A stretch of DNA of 64,000 nt from Solirhodobacter olei (GCF_004010155.1 NZ_RRYH01000012.1:155054-219053); one strand, 5' to 3'; positions 8,636 to 17,837 are shown, counted from the stretch's first letter. Notes: a model not told the origin generated them from the letters alone. Numbers and translations are program-made.

Positions 8636-9736
8636 ATGAGCCTCAACACCTTCGGCCACCTCTTCCGCGTCAACACCTGGGGCGAAAGCCACGGGCCGGC
8701 GCTTGGCGCCACGGTGGACGGCTGCCCCCCCGGCCTTCCGTTGACGGAAGAGGCGATCCAGCCCTGGCTCGACCGCCGCAAGCCCGGCCAGAACAAGTTC
8801 ACCACCCAGCGGCGCGAGGCCGACGCGGTCAGAATCCTCTCCGGCACCTACGAAGGGCTGACCACCGGCACCCCGATCCAGCTCGCCATCGAGAACACCG
8901 ACCAGCGGTCCAAGGATTATTCCGAGATCGCCGCCAAGTTCCGCCCCGGCCATGCCGACATCACCTACTGGCAGAAATACGGGCTGCGCGACCCGCGCGG
9001 CGGTGGCCGCTCCTCGGCGCGCGAAACCGCGGCCCGGGTCGCCGCCGGCGGCGTCGCCCGCGCAGCGCTCGCCCATCTCGCGCCCGAGCTCTCCATCACC
9101 GGCTACATGGTCCAGATGGGCCCGCATGTGATCGACCGCCGCCGCTTCGACTGGGACGAGATCGAGAAGAACCCGTTCTGGGTGCCCGACGCCCGCGCCG
9201 CCGCCGACTGGGCCGATTACCTCGACGAGCTGCGCAAGTCCGGCAATTCCGTCGGCGCGGTGATCGAGGTCACGGCCCGCAACGTCCCTCCCGGCCTTGG
9301 CGCGCCGATCTACGGCAAGCTCGACAGCGACCTCGCCTCCGCCATGATGTCGATCAACGCGGTCAAGGGCGTGGAGATCGGCGAGGGGATGGGCGCGGCC
9401 TCCCTCACCGGCGTCGAGAACGCCGACGAGATCGAGATGGGCAACGACGGCCCCCGGTTCCTGTCGAACCACGCCGGCGGCATCCTCGGCGGCATCTCCA
9501 CCGGGCAGGACGTTGTGGTGCGCTTCGCGGTGAAGCCGACCTCCTCCATCCTGACGCCCCGCAAGACCATCACCACCGGCGGCGAACGGGCCGAGATCGT
9601 CACCAAGGGCCGCCACGACCCCTGCGTCGGCATCCGCGCCGTGCCGGTGGGCGAGGCGATGATGGCCTGCGTGCTGCTCGACCACATCCTGCTCGACAGG
9701 GGCCAGACCGGGGGCATCCGCGGAAAGATCGGCTGA
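8636..9736 (+). CDS. aroC: Chorismate synthase
   Basis: This enzyme makes chorismate from EPSP, the last shared step to aromatic amino acids, folate and ubiquinone, using reduced FMN. The 366-residue length is normal. Family signatures are visible: GESHGPALG near residue 16, the RPGHAD block, the [16 protein letters not shown] stretch near residue 122 and the [12 protein letters not shown] segment in the last third. GGAG lies about 6 bases before the ATG. The next gene starts one base after its stop. Confidence 0.98.
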   Translation: MSLNTFGHLFRVNTWGESHGPALGATVDGCPPGLPLTEEAIQPWLDRRKPGQNKFTTQRREADAVRILSGTYEGLTTGTPIQLAIENTDQRSKDYSEIAAKFRPGHADITYWQKYGLRDPRGGGRSSARETAARVAAGGVARAALAHLAPELSITGYMVQMGPHVIDRRRFDWDEIEKNPFWVPDARAAADWADYLDELRKSGNSVGAVIEVTARNVPPGLGAPIYGKLDSDLASAMMSINAVKGVEIGEGMGAASLTGVENADEIEMGNDGPRFLSNHAGGILGGISTGQDVVVRFAVKPTSSILTPRKTITTGGERAEIVTKGRHDPCVGIRAVPVGEAMMACVLLDHILLDRGQTGGIRGKIG

Positions 9737-9737
9737 C

Positions 9738-10685
9738 GTGGCAGGCCTCCTCTCGATCACCTTCCCGATCTTCGCGCTGATCGGGCTCGGGTATCTGACG
9801 ACCGCGCGCGGCGTCTTCGACACCGCGACGATCCGCACGCTCGGCCGCTTCGTCATCCGCATCGCCCTGCCCGCGCTGATCTTCAACGCGGTCTCCAAGC
9901 GCGACCTCGCCGAGATCTTCAACGCCGGCTACCTCCTCGCCTATCTCTCGGGCTCGCTTCTCGTCGTCCTGGCCGGCTGGCTTATCCTCCGCCGCTGGCC
10001 GGGGGTGGACCGCACCACGCGAACCGTCTGCCTGATGGGAATGAGCTGCTCGAATTCCGGCTTCATCGGCTATCCGATCGTGCTTCTGACCTTCGGCAGC
10101 ATCGCCGGGGTGGCCCTGGCGCTGAACATGATGGTGGAAAACCTCGTCATGATTCCGGCCATTCTCGCCGCGCTCGAAATCGCCTCTACGCCCCCGGGCG
10201 GCAACCGCCTGCGCGTCGGCGTGGGCGTATTCCGCCGGCTGATCCGCCAGCCGCTCGTCCTCGCGCTGCTGGCCGCCCTCGCCTTCGCCCTGACCGGGAT
10301 GCACCTGCCGGCCCCGCTCGACCGGACGGTCGGCATGGTCGCCACCGCATCCGCGCCGCTGTCGCTCTTCGTGATCGGCGGCTCGCTGGTCGGTCGTCCG
10401 CATGGCGGCGCCCTTCCGCTGGCCGGCGTGATCGTCGCGATGAAGCTCGTCGCCCATCCCGCCGCCGTCGCGCTGATGATCCTGCTGGTGCCGCATCTCG
10501 GCATCGCGCCGCCCACGCCGATCCTCTCCCACGCCGCAATCCTGATGGCGGCTGTGCCGATGATGGGCATCTTTCCGATCATAGCCCAGGCGCATGGGCG
10601 CGAGGGGCTGGCCTCTCTGGCGCTGCTGGCGGCGGTGCTGACCTCGTTCGTCACCCTCACCGGCGTCCTCGCGCTGCTGCGCTGA
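9738..10685 (+). CDS. AEC family transporter (auxin efflux carrier type)
   Basis: A 315-residue membrane protein with about ten hydrophobic segments in two halves, matching the AEC/MleP-like family of small-molecule efflux or malate transporters. SNSGFIGYPIVLLTFG in the first half is the typical polar break around a conserved asparagine-serine. Translation starts at GTG 9738, one base after aroC, so it is probably cotranscribed with aroC without being functionally related. The substrate is unknown. Confidence 0.85.
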   Translation: MAGLLSITFPIFALIGLGYLTTARGVFDTATIRTLGRFVIRIALPALIFNAVSKRDLAEIFNAGYLLAYLSGSLLVVLAGWLILRRWPGVDRTTRTVCLMGMSCSNSGFIGYPIVLLTFGSIAGVALALNMMVENLVMIPAILAALEIASTPPGGNRLRVGVGVFRRLIRQPLVLALLAALAFALTGMHLPAPLDRTVGMVATASAPLSLFVIGGSLVGRPHGGALPLAGVIVAMKLVAHPAAVALMILLVPHLGIAPPTPILSHAAILMAAVPMMGIFPIIAQAHGREGLASLALLAAVLTSFVTLTGVLALLR

Positions 10686-10801
10686 TCGGGTGCGGCGGGC
10701 GGGCCCTGTCCCGGCCGCGCAGCCCGATGCGGCGCTTCCCGGCCGCCTCCTCGGCCCGACCGACACCGACACCTCCGCTCCTGACGGGATCCGGGCCCTC
10801 C

Positions 10802-11515
10802 TCAGCCGGGTCCAGGCGGGCGCCGTTTCGCCGTCTCCGCCCGGATCTCGTCCAGGAAGGCGCGCAAAAGCGGCACCCGGCGCGGGCGAAAGCTCTCCCC
10901 CGTCGCCGCAATCGCCTCCATCCGGTCCAGGCGGAACCGCCGGAACCCCTGCCGCAGGCAGCACCAGGCCAGGCACATCTGCACCTTCTCGAAGAAGATG
11001 ATGGAGAGCGGCCAGATCCGCCGCTCCGTCCGCTGCCCGTCGGTGTCGACATAGACGAGGTCCAGCGCCCGCTCCTCCCAGCAGGCCTCGCGCAGCGCGC
11101 CCATGTGGATCGCGGGCTCCGGCCGGCCCTCGAAACGGTAGCTCTTCACCACCGCATGCATCGCCTGTCGCTGCTGCCGCTCCGGCAGCGTGGCGGTGAT
11201 CTTCGCAAGCGCCATCTCCGCCGCCGCCGCCAGCGCCCGGTCGCCCATGTAGCGCACCTCGGCAAGGCCGAGGACAAGCGCCTCGATCTCCTCCCGCCCG
11301 AAGGTCTGCGGTGGCAGGGCGGTATCCTCGACCAGCCGGTAGCCATAGCCCGGCTCGCCGTCGATCAGCGCGCCGCCCGCGCGCAGCGTGTCAATGTCGC
11401 GGTAGAGCGTGCGGAGGCTCACCCCCGTCCCCTCCGCCAGCCGCGCCGCCGTCACCGGGGCGGGCAGGTCGCGGAAAAGCTGCATCAGGCGGAACAGGCG
11501 ATCTGCGCGGGCCAT
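10802..11515 (-). CDS. YafY-type transcriptional regulator (HTH plus WYL domain)
   Basis: The 237-residue protein starts with RADRLFRLMQLFRD and a winged helix-turn-helix (SLRTLYRDIDTL near residues 33-44). A WYL-type ligand-binding domain follows (the segment after RALDLVYVDTDGQRTERRIWPL). It is divergent from the GST gene at 11593 with 77 bases between them, the usual arrangement for a repressor controlling its neighbour. The ligand is unknown. Confidence 0.88.
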   Translation of the reverse strand: MARADRLFRLMQLFRDLPAPVTAARLAEGTGVSLRTLYRDIDTLRAGGALIDGEPGYGYRLVEDTALPPQTFGREEIEALVLGLAEVRYMGDRALAAAAEMALAKITATLPERQQRQAMHAVVKSYRFEGRPEPAIHMGALREACWEERALDLVYVDTDGQRTERRIWPLSIIFFEKVQMCLAWCCLRQGFRRFRLDRMEAIAATGESFRPRRVPLLRAFLDEIRAETAKRRPPGPG

Positions 11516-11592
11516 CGGGCTACTGCCGGAAACTGTCAGGAGGGGTGCAGCATAATCCTCTTATCGAAACCCGCCAGAAGAAAGCTCACGCC
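11516..11592. promoter_or_regulatory. Divergent control region between WYL regulator and GST
   Basis: A good -10 for the GST gene, CATAAT, lies at 11551-11556 and is preceded by AACTGTCAGGAGG. I found no strong -35, which would fit a promoter dependent on or repressed by the neighbouring regulator. An operator cannot be defined from one sequence. Confidence 0.4.
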
Positions 11593-12213
11593 ATGATCAC
11601 GCTCTACCATTCGCCCTTCTCCCGCTCCTCCCGCATCGTCACCCTGATCGACGAGCTTGGCGCGCTCGACCGCGTGCGGATCCGCGATGTCACCATCCGC
11701 CGCGCGATCCCGCCCTCGGGCGAACGTGACCCCGCCAACCCGCACCCCGAGGGCAAGGTGCCACTCCTCGTCGACGGTCCGGCGCTGATCCGGGAATCGA
11801 CCGCGATCCTCCTTTACCTGACCGAGAAGTTCCCCGAGGCGAAGCTCGGCGCCGCCCCGGGCACCGCCGAACGGGGCCGCTTCCTCAGCTGGATCGCCTA
11901 TTACGGCTCGGTGGTGGAGCCGGTGGTGATCTTCGACCGGATGGAGATCACCCACCCCTTCCTGCGCGACAGCTACCGCGGGATGCACGAGGTCCTGGAA
12001 AGCTTCGCCCGTGCCCTCGACGCCGGCCCCTACCTGTTGGGGGAGCGGTTCACGGCGGTGGACCTGCTGATGTCCTCTACCTTCGCCTGGTACCCGGACG
12101 GTCTGCCCGACTTGAAGTCGATCCAGGACTGGCATGCCCGCTGCCAGGCGCGCCCGGCCGTCGCCCGCACCGTGGCGCGCGACCGCGCTGCGATGGAGGC
12201 GATGGCGGCCTGA
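11593..12213 (+). CDS. Glutathione S-transferase family protein
   Basis: The 206-residue protein opens with MITLYHSPFSRSSRIV, where Ser7 or Ser10 is in the catalytic region of the thioredoxin-like domain. HPEGKVPLL supplies the cis-proline loop and RESTAILLYL the glutamate-serine glutathione contact. The C-terminal helical domain ends with the ARPAVART helix. AGAAAG upstream is a weak ribosome-binding site. Being divergent from a WYL regulator suggests it is inducible, perhaps by an electrophile; this is inference. Confidence 0.88.
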   Translation: MITLYHSPFSRSSRIVTLIDELGALDRVRIRDVTIRRAIPPSGERDPANPHPEGKVPLLVDGPALIRESTAILLYLTEKFPEAKLGAAPGTAERGRFLSWIAYYGSVVEPVVIFDRMEITHPFLRDSYRGMHEVLESFARALDAGPYLLGERFTAVDLLMSSTFAWYPDGLPDLKSIQDWHARCQARPAVARTVARDRAAMEAMAA

Positions 12214-12228
12214 GCCTCAGGCCCGCGT

Positions 12229-12648
12229 TCAGGCGCTGGTGGCGGCGGCGAGCGCCTTGTCCATCAGCGCCTTGATCTTCGCCTCGCCGGTCTCCCAGTC
12301 GAGGCGGCCGATCATCCTGTCGCCCTTCAGAACGATCAGCGTCGCCCGCTGGCTGACCTTCAGCCGGCGGGCGATCGCGCTGTTCCTGTAGGTGTCCCAG
12401 TCGACCACCACGAAGTCGACATGCTTGCCATAGGCCGGGTTGGCCTTGCGCAGCCTGTCGATCACGCGCGTCTGCGCCGCGCAGGTGGAACACCACGTGG
12501 CGTGGAATTCGAGGAAGACGACCTTGCCCTCGCCCAGCGCGCTCTTCACCAGGCCGGGCTTGTAGGCCATCGGCGCCGCCGCCTTGGCGACCAGCGGCGC
12601 GGCGAGCGAGACGGTAGCGGTCAGCATGAGGAAATCGCGACGGTTCAT
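12229..12648 (-). CDS. Thioredoxin-fold protein with Tat-type signal
   Basis: The 139-residue product starts MNRRDFLML, a twin-arginine export signal (R3, R4), with a hydrophobic core and an AKAAA cleavage site near 25. WCSTC (52-56) is the redox-active site. It has the length and order of a single thioredoxin domain (cis-proline region near SQRATL). The ATG at 12648 is preferred over an upstream TTG because AGGGAG is correctly spaced from it. It sits 14 bases after ccdA, which would supply electrons across the membrane. Confidence 0.87.
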   Translation of the reverse strand: MNRRDFLMLTATVSLAAPLVAKAAAPMAYKPGLVKSALGEGKVVFLEFHATWCSTCAAQTRVIDRLRKANPAYGKHVDFVVVDWDTYRNSAIARRLKVSQRATLIVLKGDRMIGRLDWETGEAKIKALMDKALAAATSA

Positions 12649-12662
12649 CTTTATCTCCCTGT

Positions 12663-13376
12663 TCAAATCGATACGGAAAGGTCCTGCAGCCAGGCCGGCG
12701 TGATCGAGACCAGCCAGCCCTCCGCCACATGTTCGAGCCCGAAATAAAGGGCGAGGCCGGTAAGCGCGAAGATCGCGCCCGTCAGCGGACGCGAGAGCTG
12801 CGCAAGCCGCTGCATCGCGGCCCGGTTGCGCGAGATCAGCGAGCGCGCGCCGTAGCCAAGGATCAGGATAACGGTACCGGTCCCGGCCGCGAAGGCCAGC
12901 ATCGTGGCCCCGGCCTCCGCCAGCCCCTTGCCCCGTGCCGCCAGCGCCAGCGCGCCGCCCAGCGTCGGGCCGACGCAGGGGCTCCAGATCGCGCCGAGCA
13001 GCAGCCCGCCCAGGAACTGCCCGCCCGCGCCCCGCGCCTCGATCCGCTGCGCGCCGCGGTCGGCCCGGGCGGCGAAGCCGTTGGTGGCAAAGGCGAAGCC
13101 GCGGCCGGCCGCGGGGATCATCATCAGAAGCCCGAAGGCCGCAAGCGCCAGCGCCCCGCCCCGGGCCAGCGCCTCGCTGCCGATCCCGAAGGCCGCGCTC
13201 AGCGCCGCGATGCCCACGCCCGCCGCCGTGAAGGCCGTGCCGAGACCCAGCGCCAGCGCCAGCGGACCAAATCGGCTGGCCTGCAGGGCAGAGGCCAGCA
13301 CCAGCGGCAGCACAGGCAGCACGCAGGGATTGATCAGAACCAGCAGCCCCGCGGCATAGGCCAGAATCATGGTCAT
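12663..13376 (-). CDS. ccdA: Cytochrome c biogenesis protein CcdA / DsbD transmembrane family
   Basis: CcdA moves electrons from cytoplasmic thioredoxin to periplasmic thiol proteins. The 237-residue protein has six hydrophobic segments and the two conserved cysteines in NPCVLP (Cys18) and IWSPCVGPT (Cys133). There is no fused periplasmic domain, so partner proteins are separate; the cotranscribed Tat thioredoxin is the obvious candidate. A role in cytochrome c haem attachment or in general periplasmic reduction cannot be told apart. Confidence 0.93.
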   Translation of the reverse strand: MTMILAYAAGLLVLINPCVLPVLPLVLASALQASRFGPLALALGLGTAFTAAGVGIAALSAAFGIGSEALARGGALALAAFGLLMMIPAAGRGFAFATNGFAARADRGAQRIEARGAGGQFLGGLLLGAIWSPCVGPTLGGALALAARGKGLAEAGATMLAFAAGTGTVILILGYGARSLISRNRAAMQRLAQLSRPLTGAIFALTGLALYFGLEHVAEGWLVSITPAWLQDLSVSI

Positions 13377-13454
13377 CGGCAGTCCCGTTCCATTGCTCTT
13401 GCCTGAACGAGTCTACGCCGCGCGAACCGTTACGGATCGCTCTTCACATAACTG

Positions 13455-14339
13455 TCAGTGGGCGGCCGGCGCCACCCTGCGGGTCCGCGACCATTGCACC
13501 GCGAAGATCCCGGCGGCGATGATCGCGACCCCCAGGATATCCGACGGCCCCACCTGCTCATGCAGCAGCACCGCCGCGATCAGAACGCCGAAGAACGGGT
13601 TGAGGAAGTGGAAGGTCGCCGCCCGCGTCGGTCCGATCCGGTTGACGAGCATGAACCAGATCCAGGTCGCCAGCAGCCCCGGCACCAGCGTGACATAGAC
13701 GAAGGCCGCGGCGAGGGCCGGGGTGACCGTCACCCGGAACGGCTCCGTCAGCCCGGCGACAACGCCAAGCACGACGGCCCCCACCAGCATCTGCAGCCCC
13801 ACGATCATCAGCACGTTCCCGCCGGATGAGGTGCCCCGCACCGTCAGCGTGGCCAGCGACAGCGCCACGACCGCCACCCCGCAAAGCGCCACGCCCCAGG
13901 CCGGTGCGCCGCCCTGAAGCCGCGTCGCCATGATCACCGTGACGCCGACGAAGCCCGCCACCAGCCCCGCCACGCCCAGCGGCCGCAGCCGCTCGCCCAG
14001 GAAGGCCCAGCCCGCCAGCGCCACGATCAGCGGCATGGTCGAGGCGATGATGGCGGCCAGCGAGGCGTCGACCCGCTGCATCGCGATGTAGTTGAGCCCG
14101 AGGTAGAGCGCGTTCTGGCAAAGCCCGAAGACCGCCGTCGCCCGCCACTGGCCGCGCGTCAGCCGGGGGGTCTGCCCAAGGGCTGCGGCGATGCTCACGC
14201 CGATGATCCCGGCCAGCAGGAACCGCAGCACCAGCGCCCAGAGCGGCGGCGCGGCGGCCACGATCATATGCGCCGCCGAGAAGGCGGAGGACCATACCAG
14301 AGCGAAGCTCAGCCCCATCCCGATTGCAACGATGTCCAA
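13455..14339 (-). CDS. EamA/DMT family permease
   Basis: A ten-helix drug/metabolite transporter built of two EamA repeats, 294 residues from the TTG start proposed here. TTG 14339 is preceded by GAAGAGAAGGGG at good distance, whereas the first internal ATG (14318, giving 287 residues) has no ribosome-binding site. FALVWSSAFSAAHMIV starts the first repeat and LNPFFGVLIAAVLLHEQV is typical of the end of the second. The substrate is unknown; relatives export amino acids or metabolites. Confidence 0.85.
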   Translation of the reverse strand: MDIVAIGMGLSFALVWSSAFSAAHMIVAAAPPLWALVLRFLLAGIIGVSIAAALGQTPRLTRGQWRATAVFGLCQNALYLGLNYIAMQRVDASLAAIIASTMPLIVALAGWAFLGERLRPLGVAGLVAGFVGVTVIMATRLQGGAPAWGVALCGVAVVALSLATLTVRGTSSGGNVLMIVGLQMLVGAVVLGVVAGLTEPFRVTVTPALAAAFVYVTLVPGLLATWIWFMLVNRIGPTRAATFHFLNPFFGVLIAAVLLHEQVGPSDILGVAIIAAGIFAVQWSRTRRVAPAAH

Positions 14340-14448
14340 GCCCGGCCCCTTCTCTTCTCCCCCAGGGCGGCCGAATACCGGCAGCCCGGACGAGACCCTA
14401 CAGCGCCCACCGGCAGGGGCAAGCGCCCCTCGCCTGCCCTCGACCAAG

Positions 14449-14508
14449 GAGGGCGGGGGCCGACCGCGGGTGGGCGCTGCCCGGCGACGCTGCGCGCCGC
14501 GCATCGGG
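14449..14508 (+). repeat. Intergenic repeat, copy E (second subtype)
   Basis: GACCGCGGGTGGGCGC (14462-14477) and the following GGGCGCTGCCCGGCG are shared with 61673-61690 and 61783-61798. The copy lacks the TTTCGGGCC core end and the 21-bp palindrome. It lies between EamA and the HU terminator. Confidence 0.55.
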
Positions 14509-14525
14509 TGGGGGTCAAGCCCTTC

Positions 14526-14561
14526 CCCCCAAAAACGAAGAAGGGCCGCCGAACGGCGACC
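14526..14561 (-). terminator. Rho-independent terminator of the HU gene
   Basis: On the minus strand GGGTCGCC and GGCGGCCC (complement of 14542-14561) form an 8-bp stem with a GTTC loop, followed by TTCTTCGTTTTT. It begins 37 bases after the HU stop. Confidence 0.88.
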
Positions 14562-14597
14562 CTGCACGGCCCTTGCGGGCGCGGAATGGGAACGGGC

Positions 14598-14885
14598 TCA
14601 GCCGTTCACGCTGTCCTTCAGCGCCTTGGCGACCGAGATCTTCACGACCTTGTCGGCCGGCTTGGAGATCTGCTCGCCCGTCGCCGGGTTGCGCACCATC
14701 CGCTCCGGGCGGGCGCGGCAGGACACCTTGCCGATCCCCGGCAGGGTCACGGCGCCACCGTCGACCACTTCCTTGGTCACGATCGCAGCGATCGCGTCCA
14801 GCGCGCCGGAGGCGGTTTTCTTGTCCGACCCCATCGCCTCGGCGAGCGCGGCGACGAGCTGGGTCTTGGTCATGGGTTTCGACAT
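14598..14885 (-). CDS. hup: HU-family nucleoid DNA-binding protein
   Basis: A 95-residue histone-like protein that bends and wraps DNA as a dimer. The N-terminal helices (TKTQLVAALAEAM) are followed by the beta-arm signature, seen here as GIGKVSCRARPERMVRNP, which is slightly atypical in having a cysteine. There are two consecutive ATG codons at 14888 and 14885; GAGGAG is better spaced for the second. It has its own terminator and a probable promoter, so it is monocistronic and likely abundant. Confidence 0.93.
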   Translation of the reverse strand: MSKPMTKTQLVAALAEAMGSDKKTASGALDAIAAIVTKEVVDGGAVTLPGIGKVSCRARPERMVRNPATGEQISKPADKVVKISVAKALKDSVNG

Positions 14886-14951
14886 CATTGTCTCCTCGTT
14901 TTGTGCCCGGCTTGATGCGGGGTCTCATGCCCGGTTACGGGCGATGGTCCC

Positions 14952-14980
14952 GCTACACCTTGTTTTGCTGGCTGAAGCAA
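14952..14980 (-). promoter_or_regulatory. Candidate HU promoter
   Basis: On the minus strand TTGCTT (14975-14980) and TGTAGC (14952-14957) are separated by 17 bases, about 65 bases before the HU start. Each hexamer has about three consensus matches, so the call rests mainly on spacing and location. Confidence 0.4.
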
Positions 14981-15014
14981 GCAATTTCAGCACTGCGCGC
15001 GGAAAAACCGCGCG

Positions 15015-16499
15015 TCAGAGGAAGGCCGTCTCCTCGAAACTACGCAACTTGCGGCTGTGGATGCGTTCCAGAGGCATATCGCGCAAACGCTCCATCGCGC
15101 GCACACCGATCTCCAGATGCCGGGCGACCTGCGTTCGGTAGAAGTCGCTGGCCATTCCCGGCAGCTTCAGCTCACCATGCAGCGGCTTGTCGGAGACGCA
15201 GAGAAGCGTGCCGTAGGGCACCCGGAACCGGAAACCGTTGGCCGCAATCGTGGCGCTTTCCATGTCAAGCGCGATGGCGCGGCTGAGGCTCAGCCGATGC
15301 ACCGGCCCGGACTGGTCGCGCAGTTCCCAGTTGCGGTTGTCGATCGTGGCGACCGTGCCCGTGCGCATGATCCGCTTCAACTCGTAGCCCTCGAGCTTGG
15401 TGACCTCGGCCACCGCCTCCTGCAGGGCCACCTGCACCTCGGCCAGCGCCGGGATCGGCACCCAGACAGGCAGATCGTCGTCAAGCACGTGATCCTCGCG
15501 CAGATAGGCATGGGCCAGCACGAAATCGCCAAGGCTCTGGCTGTTCCTCAGTCCCGCGCAATGCCCGACCATCATCCAGGCATGCGGGCGCAGCACGGCG
15601 ATATGGTCGGTCGCCGTCTTCGCGTTCGAAGGGCCGACGCCGATATTGACGAGCGTGATCCCCTGCCCGTCTGCGCGCTTGAGGTGATAGGCCGGCATCT
15701 GCGGCGTCTTCGGCACGCCGTCGAAGGCCTGGTCGGCCGCGGTGATCTCCAGGTTCCCCGGCGCCACGAAGCCGGTGTAGCCGGAGGCCGGATCGGCCAG
15801 CGCCGCACGGGCGAAGCCCTCGAATTCCTGCACGTAGAACTGGTAGTTGGTGAACAGAACGTGGTTCTGGAAATGCTCCGCGTCCGTCGCCGTGTAATGG
15901 CTCAGCCGCGCCAGCGAGTAATCCACCCGCTGCGCGGTGAAGGGCGCCAGCGGCGCCGAGCCGTCGGGATTGGCGGTCCTGAGGCCGTTGACGATATCGT
16001 CGTTCGTCGTCGAAAGATCCGGCACGTCGAAGAAATCGCGCAGCGAGAAGTCCAGCACGCCCTCCTGCGGCACCGCCACGCCGGACATCGTCGCCAGCGC
16101 GAAATGCACCGGGATCGGTACGGCCGAGGCACCGATGACGACCGGCTGGCCGTGGCTGCGGATCAGAAGGTCGATCTGCTGCTCCAGGTAGTTGCGGAAC
16201 AGGTCCGGCCGGGTGACGGTGGTCGAATAGGTGCCGGGCTGGGTGACATGGCCGAAGCTCAGCCGGTTGTCGGCCTTCAGGAAACTCGTCACCGTCAGCC
16301 GGATCTCGGGGTAGAAGGCGCGGTAGCGCGCCGCCGGGCGCACGCCGCCGATGATCTCGCCGAAATGCTTCGACAGGAACCGGGTTGCGTCTTCGTACAG
16401 CTCCTCCAGACGGTCCACTGCTGCCCGGGCCGAGGTGAAGGTCTCCGCCGCGGGCGGGATCGGGGTCAGGATCGGCAGGTTCGGATCGGCACGTGTCAT
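15015..16499 (-). CDS. amn: AMP nucleosidase
   Basis: The enzyme cleaves AMP to adenine and ribose 5-phosphate and helps control the adenylate pool. The 494-residue length fits the family: an N-terminal regulatory domain (with FYPEIRLTVTSFLKADNRLSFGH split over residues 60-85) and a C-terminal phosphorylase-like domain with NIGVGPSNAKT and DMESATIAANGFRFRVPYG, where the glutamate binds the ribose. ATG 16499 is preferred because GAGAG precedes it; an ATG four codons earlier has no ribosome-binding site. It appears to be transcribed alone. Confidence 0.95.
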   Translation of the reverse strand: MTRADPNLPILTPIPPAAETFTSARAAVDRLEELYEDATRFLSKHFGEIIGGVRPAARYRAFYPEIRLTVTSFLKADNRLSFGHVTQPGTYSTTVTRPDLFRNYLEQQIDLLIRSHGQPVVIGASAVPIPVHFALATMSGVAVPQEGVLDFSLRDFFDVPDLSTTNDDIVNGLRTANPDGSAPLAPFTAQRVDYSLARLSHYTATDAEHFQNHVLFTNYQFYVQEFEGFARAALADPASGYTGFVAPGNLEITAADQAFDGVPKTPQMPAYHLKRADGQGITLVNIGVGPSNAKTATDHIAVLRPHAWMMVGHCAGLRNSQSLGDFVLAHAYLREDHVLDDDLPVWVPIPALAEVQVALQEAVAEVTKLEGYELKRIMRTGTVATIDNRNWELRDQSGPVHRLSLSRAIALDMESATIAANGFRFRVPYGTLLCVSDKPLHGELKLPGMASDFYRTQVARHLEIGVRAMERLRDMPLERIHSRKLRSFEETAFL

Positions 16500-16660
16500 G
16501 GCGGCTCTCATCAGTGGATCGCCGCTTATGCACTGTCGCGGGGGCCGCGATCAACCCCCGGGTGCCGCGGCCTTCCGCCGATCCTGCCGGTCCGCGTCCG
16601 CCCGCTCAAGTGAAGCTTGGGTAACGCCCCGCCGCGGCCCTGCCCCGGCCCGGTCGGCGT

Positions 16661-17533
16661 TCAGTCCTGGCCCAGCGCCAGCGTCCGCTCGCGCAGCCAG
16701 GCCATGAAGCCCCGCGGGTTGCTGGACCATTTCGCGATCTCCTCGCGGCCGATCGGCTCGCCGATGATCGGCGCCTGCGGATGGTTCAGCGCATGCTTGA
16801 TCTCGTGCAGCAGCAATCCCTGCCGCAGCGTGGCCGACAGCTGGTTGGCGATATGGTACCAGCGCGAATTCTGGCCCTGGAACCGGATCGGCAGCACCAC
16901 CGCCCCGCTCTTCAGGATCATCTTCGCGGTGAACGGGTTCCACTCGGCCTCCACCGCCGGGCCCCACCAGTTCTCCGAGGCCGCCACCTGCCCGGAGGGG
17001 AACAGGATCACCACCCCGCCATCCTTCAGGTGTTCCATGGCGATGCGCCGCATCTCCAGGCCCTTCTCCAGCGCGCCATCCTCGTGCGGGAAAGGCACCG
17101 GGACCATGTGGTAGGCGATCTCCTCGATCCCGGTCAGAAGCGAGCGGGTGAGGATCTTGAAGTCCTGCCGCACATGGCCCACCAGGCAGCCCATCACCAG
17201 CCCGTCGACTAGGCCATGCGGGTGGTTCGCCACCACGACGACCGGGCCGCTCTTGGGAATCCGCGCGATCTGCTCGGCCGGCGTCATGAGGTCGATCCCC
17301 ATGATGTCCAGCGTGCGGTCCCAGAACTCCTTGCCGCGGGCGGGCCCGCGCGCCTCGAAGCGGCGGATCAGGCGCAGCAGGGTGAACTTGCCGGTCAGCC
17401 ATTCCAGAACGCGGATGGCATTGGCCTTGAACGGGCTGGTGAAGGTCCCGGCATAGGACAGCCGGCGCTTGTCGTAGGGCTTGTAGTCGGCGTCGCCGAT
17501 AAAGCGGGAGGGTTGTGACGTTTGGTCGTTCAC
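16661..17533 (-). CDS. 1-acyl-glycerol-3-phosphate acyltransferase-like protein
   Basis: The 290-residue protein has the PlsC-type acyltransferase domain: NHPHGLVDG (103-111) is a variant of the HX4D catalytic box with His104 and Asp110, and VVILFPSGQVAASE is the glycerol-phosphate binding block. It probably acylates a lysophospholipid or related lipid at the membrane. I chose GTG 17533, 34 bases after the HPr stop, because the upstream frame runs into ptsH and has no similarity. No neighbour explains its specific substrate. Confidence 0.85.
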   Translation of the reverse strand: MNDQTSQPSRFIGDADYKPYDKRRLSYAGTFTSPFKANAIRVLEWLTGKFTLLRLIRRFEARGPARGKEFWDRTLDIMGIDLMTPAEQIARIPKSGPVVVVANHPHGLVDGLVMGCLVGHVRQDFKILTRSLLTGIEEIAYHMVPVPFPHEDGALEKGLEMRRIAMEHLKDGGVVILFPSGQVAASENWWGPAVEAEWNPFTAKMILKSGAVVLPIRFQGQNSRWYHIANQLSATLRQGLLLHEIKHALNHPQAPIIGEPIGREEIAKWSSNPRGFMAWLRERTLALGQD

Positions 17534-17567
17534 GGGTCTTCTGTCCCCACGAGGCCCGCTCGTCGCC

Positions 17568-17837
17568 TCAGAATTCCTCGCCGAACCGATCCGCAACGAG
17601 CGCTTCCAGCGCGTCCGCCAGCTTGTCGGCCTCGGCACCGCTGGTTCGGACCTGAATAGTGGTTCCGCGCGACGCTGCCAACATCAAAAGCCCCATGATG
17701 CTGTCGCCGGCGACCGACATACCGTCGCGGCTGACCTCTGCCGCGGCATCATGCGCCTCGACGAGCTCGACGAACTTGGCGGAGGCCCGCGCATGCAGAC
17801 CTTTCTCGTTAACGATCTTCAGGCTCCGTTCCGCCAT
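17568..17837 (-). CDS. HPr-family phosphocarrier protein (PTS-Ntr type)
   Basis: This 89-residue protein carries the phosphorylatable histidine in GLHARAS (His15) and the HPr-kinase target serine in GDSIMGLLML (Ser46). Because a sugar permease is absent and EIIA, HprK and RapZ are adjacent, it is most likely a regulatory HPr rather than a sugar-transport component. Its ATG overlaps the EIIA stop (TAATG), so translation is coupled. Confidence 0.95.
   Translation of the reverse strand: MAERSLKIVNEKGLHARASAKFVELVEAHDAAAEVSRDGMSVAGDSIMGLLMLAASRGTTIQVRTSGAEADKLADALEALVADRFGEEF

Noticed and set aside
8203..9780. A 525-codon open frame covering the thiB-aroC gap and aroC
   Set aside because: Arginine/proline-rich shadow of aroC in another frame, running through the riboswitch and a repeat copy.
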